Of a stretch of DNA of 64,000 nt, positions 59,076 to 64,000 are shown one piece after another (the first letter of the stretch is position 1; each line of letters opens with the position of its first letter). Origin of the DNA: Mycobacterium conspicuum. GTDB lineage: Bacteria > Actinomycetota > Actinomycetes > Mycobacteriales > Mycobacteriaceae. The notes under the pieces are model-generated. The model was not told the DNA's origin, made no database searches, and saw only the letters and a list, made by a program, of their open reading frames with translations. The position numbers were made by a program, and so were the translations under genes. The DNA is taken from NCBI RefSeq assembly GCF_010730195.1, contig NZ_AP022613.1:2542001-2606000 (forward strand), given 5' to 3'.

Positions 59076-59939
59076 ATGACCGAGCTCCCCGACAGCGACG
59101 TTCCGGTCGGCCCGACCGGACGCCCGCCGCGGGCGATCCCGGAGCCCCAGCCGCGCACGTCGCACGGGCCGGCCAAGGTCGTCGCGATGTGCAACCAGAA
59201 GGGCGGCGTCGGGAAAACCACGTCGACCATCAATCTGGGTGCCTCGCTCGCCGAATATGGCCGACGGGTGCTGCTGGTGGACATGGATCCGCAGGGCGCG
59301 CTGTCCGCGGGTCTCGGCGTACCGCATTACGAACTCGAGCAGACCATTCACAACCTGCTCGTGGAGCCGCGGGTGTCGATCGACGACGTGCTGCTGCACA
59401 CGCGCGTCCCGCACATGGATTTGGTGCCCAGCAACATCGACCTGTCGGCCGCCGAGATCCAGCTGGTCAACGAGGTGGGCCGGGAACAGACGCTGGCCCG
59501 GGCGCTGTACCCGGTGCTGGACCGCTACGACTACATCCTGATCGACTGCCAGCCGTCGCTGGGCCTGCTCACCGTCAACGGACTGGCCTGCGCGGACGGC
59601 GTCGTCATCCCGACCGAATGCGAGTTCTTCTCGCTGCGCGGGCTGGCGCTGCTCACCGATACCGTCGATAAGGTGCGCGACCGGCTCAACCCCAAGCTGG
59701 AAATCAGTGGCATCCTGCTCACCCGTTACGACCCGCGCACCGTCAACGCGCGCGAGGTGATGGCCCGGGTCGTGGAGCGGTTCGGGGACCTGGTGTTCGA
59801 CACCGTGATCACCCGCACGGTGCGCTTCCCGGAAACCACCGTCGCCGGCGAACCCATCACGACGTGGGCCCCGAAGTCGCAGGGCGCCCTCGCCTACCGC
59901 GCCCTGGCCCGCGAGTTCATCGACCGATTCGGCGCGTGA
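59076..59939 (+). CDS. ParA/Soj-like ATPase
   Basis: 287 residues. The deviant Walker A KGGVGKTT is at 42-49, with LLVDMDPQGALS and YILIDCQPSLG. It is not the origin-proximal parA, since no parB follows. It leads the scpA-scpB genes and may help condensin-linked chromosome organisation. ATG 59076 was chosen. An in-frame GTG at 58989 would add 29 unconserved-looking residues. It overlaps scpA by 4 bp. Confidence 0.92.
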   Translation: MTELPDSDVPVGPTGRPPRAIPEPQPRTSHGPAKVVAMCNQKGGVGKTTSTINLGASLAEYGRRVLLVDMDPQGALSAGLGVPHYELEQTIHNLLVEPRVSIDDVLLHTRVPHMDLVPSNIDLSAAEIQLVNEVGREQTLARALYPVLDRYDYILIDCQPSLGLLTVNGLACADGVVIPTECEFFSLRGLALLTDTVDKVRDRLNPKLEISGILLTRYDPRTVNAREVMARVVERFGDLVFDTVITRTVRFPETTVAGEPITTWAPKSQGALAYRALAREFIDRFGA

Positions 59940-60763
59940 ACGGGATCGCGAACGGCTCCGAGACCAGCGAGACGGCATCCCAGAACGGCTTCCAGGTCCG
60001 GCTGACCAACTTCGAGGGGCCGTTTGACCTGCTGCTGCAGCTGATCTTCGCCCATCGGCTCGACGTCACCGAGGTGGCGCTGCACCAGGTCACCGACGAC
60101 TTCATCGCCTACACCCGCGAGATCGGCTCGCAGCTCGAACTCGAGGAGACCACCGCGTTCCTGGTGGTCGCCGCGACCCTGCTCGACCTCAAGGCCGCCC
60201 GGTTGCTGCCGGCCGGTCAGGTCGAGGACGACGAGGACCTGGCGCTGCTCGAGGTGCGCGACCTGCTGTTCGCCCGGCTGCTGCAGTACCGCGCCTTCAA
60301 GCATGTGGCGTCGATCTTCGCCGAGCTGGAGGCCAACGCGCTGCGCAGCTATCCGCGTTCGGTGGCGCTGGAGGAACAGTTCACCAGCCTGCTCCCCGAG
60401 GTGATGCTGGGCGTCGACGCGCAGACTTTCGCCGAGATCGCCGCCGTCGCGTTCACCCCGCGGCCGGTGCCCGTGGTGGCGCTGGGGCATCTGCACGAGC
60501 TGCAGGTGTCGGTGCCCGAGCAGGCCAAGCGGCTGCTGGAGATCCTCGAAGCGCGCGGCAGCGGTGCCTGGGCCACGTTTTCGGAGCTGGTCGCCGACTG
60601 TCAGGCGTCGATCGAGGTGGTCGGGCGCTTCCTGGCGCTGCTCGAGCTGTATCGGGCCCGGGCGGTAGCATTCGAGCAGTTAGAGCCGCTTGGCGTGCTC
60701 CAAGTTTCGTGGACCGGGGAACGGCCGACCAACGAAGCCCTGGTAGAAGTGCGAGACGAATGA
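59936..60763 (+). CDS. scpA: Segregation and condensation protein A (kleisin)
   Basis: 275 residues. The N-terminal motif FQVRLTNFEGPFDLLLQLI and the helical ScpA pattern are clear. It bridges SMC heads with ScpB. GTG 59936 overlaps the parA stop, and the gene ends in an ATGA overlap with scpB. smc is not in the window. Confidence 0.95.
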   Translation: MNGIANGSETSETASQNGFQVRLTNFEGPFDLLLQLIFAHRLDVTEVALHQVTDDFIAYTREIGSQLELEETTAFLVVAATLLDLKAARLLPAGQVEDDEDLALLEVRDLLFARLLQYRAFKHVASIFAELEANALRSYPRSVALEEQFTSLLPEVMLGVDAQTFAEIAAVAFTPRPVPVVALGHLHELQVSVPEQAKRLLEILEARGSGAWATFSELVADCQASIEVVGRFLALLELYRARAVAFEQLEPLGVLQVSWTGERPTNEALVEVRDE

Positions 60764-61467
60764 TGACTAACGACGTGCCCGACCTCGATCTCGATGGTGC
60801 CGTTTCTGGCATCCCCGACATCGCCGAGGTGGCGCCGCTGGATCCCGAGGAACTCGGCTCCGTGCTGGAGGCCCTGCTGCTGGTGGTCGACACCCCGGTC
60901 ACCGTCGAGGCACTGGCCTCGGCCATCGAGCAACCCGTCTACCGGGTGACCGCGAAGCTCGAGGCACTCGCCGAGGAACTCACCGCGCGCGACAGCGGCA
61001 TCGACCTGCGCAAGACCAGCGAGGGCTGGCGGCTGTACACCCGGGCCCGGTTCGCGCCGTACGTCGAGAAGCTGTTGCTCGACGGCGCGCGCACCAAACT
61101 CACCCGGGCCGCGCTGGAGACCCTCGCCGTGGTGGCCTACCGCCAGCCGGTGACGCGCGCGCGGGTGAGTGCGGTCCGCGGGGTCAACGTGGACGCGGTG
61201 ATGCGCACCCTGTTGGCGCGCGGGCTGATCACCGAGGCCGGCACCGACGACGACACCGGCGCGGTGACGTTCGCCACCACGGAGCTGTTTCTGGAACGGT
61301 TGGGATTGGCCTCGCTGGCCGAACTTCCCGATATCGCGCCGTTGCTGCCCGACGTCGACACGATCGAAGACCTCAGCGAATCCCTGGACAGCGAACCACG
61401 TTTCATCAAACTCACGGGCGGCCAATCCTCCGACGAGGCTATGTCATTCGACGTGGACCAGGATTGA
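60760..61467 (+). CDS. scpB: Segregation and condensation protein B
   Basis: 235 residues, two winged-helix domains. ELGSVLEALLLVVDTPVTVE and the TRAALETLAVVAYRQPVTR block are diagnostic. ATGATG at 60760 gives two adjacent possible starts. Partner of ScpA in the SMC complex. Its stop overlaps the next start (TGATG). Confidence 0.95.
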   Translation: MMTNDVPDLDLDGAVSGIPDIAEVAPLDPEELGSVLEALLLVVDTPVTVEALASAIEQPVYRVTAKLEALAEELTARDSGIDLRKTSEGWRLYTRARFAPYVEKLLLDGARTKLTRAALETLAVVAYRQPVTRARVSAVRGVNVDAVMRTLLARGLITEAGTDDDTGAVTFATTELFLERLGLASLAELPDIAPLLPDVDTIEDLSESLDSEPRFIKLTGGQSSDEAMSFDVDQD

Positions 61468-62204
61468 TGGGCGAACCGGTCCGTTTGCAAAAGGTGTTGT
61501 CCCAGGCCGGGATTGCGTCGCGGCGCGCCGCCGAAAAGTTGATCATCGAAGGCCGCGTCGAGGTCGACGGCGAGGTGGTCACCGAACTGGGCACTCGGGT
61601 CGACCCGGACGCCTCGGTGATCCGCGTCGACGGGGCGCGGGTGGTTCTCGACGACTCACAGGTGTACCTGGCGCTGAACAAGCCGCGGGGGGTGCACTCG
61701 ACCATGTCCGACGATCGTGGCCGCCCCTGCATCGGCGACCTGATCGAGCGAAAAGTTCGGGGCAACAAGAACTTATTTCACGTGGGCCGCCTGGACGCCG
61801 ACACCGAGGGCCTGATCCTGCTGACCAACGACGGCGAGCTGGCGCACCGGCTGATGCATCCCTCCCACGAGGTGCCCAAGACCTACCTGGCGACGGTGAC
61901 CGGGACGGTGCCGCGCGGACTGGGCAAAAAGCTGCGCGCCGGAATCGAGCTGGACGACGGCATCGCGCGCGTCGATGATTTCGCGGTGGTGGATGCGATA
62001 CCGGGAAAGACGTTGCTGCGCTTGACCTTACACGAAGGCCGCAACCGCATCGTGCGCCGGATGCTGGCGGCGGCCGGTCACCCGGTGGAGGCGCTGGTGC
62101 GCACCGATATCGGGGCGGTGACGCTGGGGGAGCAGCGCCCCGGCAGCATCCGGGCGCTGCGCCGCGACGAGATCGGCCAGCTGTACAAGGCGGTGGGGTT
62201 GTGA
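61467..62204 (+). CDS. Pseudouridine synthase, RsuA/RluB family
   Basis: 245 residues: S4 domain (about 4-65, RLQKVLSQAGIASRRAAEKL) and catalytic domain with Asp110 in GRLDADTEGL. Probably modifies 23S rRNA (RluB-type), judged by the scpB-rluB-cmk-der order widespread in Gram-positive bacteria. ATG 61467 is the TGATG overlap with scpB. It overlaps cmk by 4 bp. Confidence 0.9.
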   Translation: MGEPVRLQKVLSQAGIASRRAAEKLIIEGRVEVDGEVVTELGTRVDPDASVIRVDGARVVLDDSQVYLALNKPRGVHSTMSDDRGRPCIGDLIERKVRGNKNLFHVGRLDADTEGLILLTNDGELAHRLMHPSHEVPKTYLATVTGTVPRGLGKKLRAGIELDDGIARVDDFAVVDAIPGKTLLRLTLHEGRNRIVRRMLAAAGHPVEALVRTDIGAVTLGEQRPGSIRALRRDEIGQLYKAVGL

Positions 62205-62863
62205 CGGTCGTCGTCGCCATCGACGGGCCGGCGGGCACCGGAAAGTCCTCCGTGTCAAAGGGATTGGCGCAAGAACTCGGCGCACGCTACCTGGACACCG
62301 GGGCGATGTACCGCATGGTGACGCTGGCGGTGCTGCGCGCCGGAGTCGACCCAGACGATGCCGAGGCCGTCGGACGGATCGCGTCGACGGTGCAGATGTC
62401 GGTGGACTACAACCCCAAGGGTGATCGCTATTGCCTTGCCGACGAGGATGTTTCGGCCGAGATTCGCGGCGATGCGGTCACCCGGGCGGTGTCGGCGGTG
62501 TCGTCGGTTCCCGCGGTGCGTACCCGACTTGTCGAGCTGCAGCGCCGCATGGCCAACGGCGGCGGCAGCGTCGTGGTGGAGGGCCGCGACATCGGGACCG
62601 TGGTGTTGCCCGACGCGCCGGTGAAGATCTTCTTGACGGCGTCGGCCGAAACCCGCGCGCGGCGCCGCAACGACCAGAACGTCGCGGCGGGCCTGCCCGA
62701 CGACTACGAGGGGGTGCTGGCCGACGTGCGCCGCCGCGATCATCTCGATTCCACGCGTGCGGTGTCACCGCTGCGGGCGGCTGACGACGCCGTGGTCGTC
62801 GACACCAGCGCCATGACCGAGGAAGCCGTGATCGCCCACCTACTGGAGTTGGTGAAGCAGTGA
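62201..62863 (+). CDS. cmk: Cytidylate kinase
   Basis: 220 residues, P-loop DGPAGTGKSS at 8-17, then LDTGAMYR and EGRDIGTVVLPDAP. Phosphorylates CMP and dCMP. GTG start overlapping the rluB-like stop. It overlaps der by 4 bp. Confidence 0.96.
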   Translation: MTVVVAIDGPAGTGKSSVSKGLAQELGARYLDTGAMYRMVTLAVLRAGVDPDDAEAVGRIASTVQMSVDYNPKGDRYCLADEDVSAEIRGDAVTRAVSAVSSVPAVRTRLVELQRRMANGGGSVVVEGRDIGTVVLPDAPVKIFLTASAETRARRRNDQNVAAGLPDDYEGVLADVRRRDHLDSTRAVSPLRAADDAVVVDTSAMTEEAVIAHLLELVKQ

Positions 62864-64000
62864 CCCACGACGGCACCTGGACCGACGAAAGCGACTGGGA
62901 ACTCGGCGATTCGGACCTCGACGAGCTCGCTGAACAGGGACCGGCCCCAGTGCTGGCGATCGTGGGACGGCCCAACGTCGGCAAGTCGACGTTGGTCAAC
63001 CGCATCCTGGGCCGGCGCGAAGCGGTGGTGCAGGATGTCCCCGGCGTCACCCGCGACCGGGTCTCCTACGACGCGCTGTGGACCGGACGCCGGTTCGTCG
63101 TGCAGGACACCGGAGGCTGGGAGCCCGACGCCAAGGGCCTGCAACAGCTGGTGGCCGAGCAGGCGTCGGTGGCCATGCGCACCGCCGATGCGGTCATCTT
63201 GGTCGTCGATGCCACCGTCGGCGCCACCGCCGCCGACGAGGCCGCCGCCCGCATCCTGCTGCGCTCGGGTAAGCCAGTCTTCTTGGCCGCCAACAAGGTT
63301 GACAACGAGAAGGGCGAGGCGGACGCGGCGGCGCTGTGGTCACTGGGACTCGGCGAGCCGCACCCGGTCAGCGCGATGCACGGCCGCGGTGTCGCCGATC
63401 TGCTCGACGACGTGTTGGCCGAGCTGCCCGAGGTGTCCGAAGCCGCAGCGGTGAGTGGCGGACCGCGCCGGGTGGCGCTGGTCGGCAAGCCCAACGTCGG
63501 CAAGAGCTCGTTGCTGAACAAGCTGGCCGGCGATCAGCGATCAGTGGTGCACGACGTGGCGGGAACGACGGTCGACCCGGTGGACTCGCTGATCGAAATG
63601 GACGGCAAAATCTGGCGATTCATCGACACCGCGGGCCTGCGCCGCAAGGTGGGTCAGGCCAGCGGTCACGAGTTCTACGCCTCGGTGCGCACGCACGCGG
63701 CCATCGATTCGGCCGAGGTGGCAGTCGTGCTGATCGACGCGTCGGCGCCGTTGACCGAACAGGATCTGCGGGTGCTGTCGATGGTGATCGACGCAGGGCG
63801 GGCGCTGGTGCTGGCGTTCAACAAATGGGACCTGGTCGACGAGGATCGTCGCGATCTGCTGGAGCGCGAGATCGACCGTGAATTGGTGCAGGTGCGCTGG
63901 GCGCAACGGGTCAACATCTCCGCCAAGACAGGTCGGGCGGTGCAGAAACTGGTGCCGGCGATGGAGAACGCGCTGGAGTCGTGGGACACCAGGATCGCGA
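62860..64000 (+). CDS. der: GTPase Der (EngA), 3' end beyond the window
   Basis: 380 codons visible before the edge; the C-terminal KH-like domain is missing. Two tandem GTPase domains: GRPNVGKST at 36-44, DTGGW and NKVD in the first; GKPNVGKSS at 209-217, DTAGLR and NKWD in the second. Needed for 50S ribosome assembly. GTG 62860 overlaps the cmk stop. The acidic N-terminal extension of about 28 residues is normal in mycobacteria. Confidence 0.95.
   Translation, partial: MTHDGTWTDESDWELGDSDLDELAEQGPAPVLAIVGRPNVGKSTLVNRILGRREAVVQDVPGVTRDRVSYDALWTGRRFVVQDTGGWEPDAKGLQQLVAEQASVAMRTADAVILVVDATVGATAADEAAARILLRSGKPVFLAANKVDNEKGEADAAALWSLGLGEPHPVSAMHGRGVADLLDDVLAELPEVSEAAAVSGGPRRVALVGKPNVGKSSLLNKLAGDQRSVVHDVAGTTVDPVDSLIEMDGKIWRFIDTAGLRRKVGQASGHEFYASVRTHAAIDSAEVAVVLIDASAPLTEQDLRVLSMVIDAGRALVLAFNKWDLVDEDRRDLLEREIDRELVQVRWAQRVNISAKTGRAVQKLVPAMENALESWDTRIA

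Overview
The window is high-GC actinobacterial DNA that reads as the chromosome of a slow-growing Mycobacterium. The grounds are a PE-family secretion substrate, CYP139- and CYP140-type cytochromes P450, large polyketide synthases (PKS), MctB and SteA, GTG starts with 4-bp stop/start overlaps, and a gene order I recall as largely that of M. tuberculosis H37Rv Rv1652 to Rv1713. No rRNA, tRNA, insertion sequence, prophage or CRISPR array is visible. The species cannot be fixed from the sequence alone. H37Rv comparisons are from memory, not from a search.

Layout. 1-3778: a TetR regulator cut by the window edge, divergent from a CYP140-like P450, then a PE protein without PGRS repeats. 3820-12243: the arginine regulon argCJBDFRGH behind a palindromic ARG box, almost every junction overlapping by 4 bp. 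12346-33860: the centrepiece, a hybrid type III/type I PKS locus. Two near-identical type III enzymes (Pks10- and Pks11-like) bracket two fully reducing type I modules (Pks7-like and an unsplit Pks8/17) and a Pks9-like KS-AT-ACP protein. On the opposite strand follow CYP139 and an unsplit ABC-F ATPase. The Pks9-like KS has Gln in place of the active-site Cys, the hallmark of a KSQ decarboxylating loading module. No thioesterase is present, so release by a type III PKS is a reasonable hypothesis.

33954-44095: accessory and lipid genes: a small Cys-rich secreted protein, a bifunctional lipase/acyl-CoA synthetase (Rv1683-like), a Trm112-like protein, an ABC exporter operon with its TetR regulator and a nested palindromic operator, a membrane NHL-propeller protein resembling the PknD sensor without a kinase, an extra ammonium transporter, and the DNA glycosylase mpg. 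44120-44369 holds a large hairpin and three 45-bp repeats with an exact 55-bp period.

44384-64000: housekeeping: tyrS, small secreted proteins, glycerol-3-phosphate phosphatase, tlyA-nadK-recN, steA-mctB, pyrG-nudix-xerD, a COMT-like methyltransferase, then parA-scpA-scpB-rluB-cmk-der, with der running off the right edge.

How the genes may work together: the ArgR-controlled operon makes arginine. The PKS locus would load a malonate-derived starter on Pks9, extend it with methylmalonate and malonate on Pks7 and Pks8/17 with full reduction, and finish through a type III PKS, CYP139 oxidation and possibly ABC-F protection or regulation. Intergenic hairpins sharing a CGAGCGT outer arm recur four times and probably end transcription.
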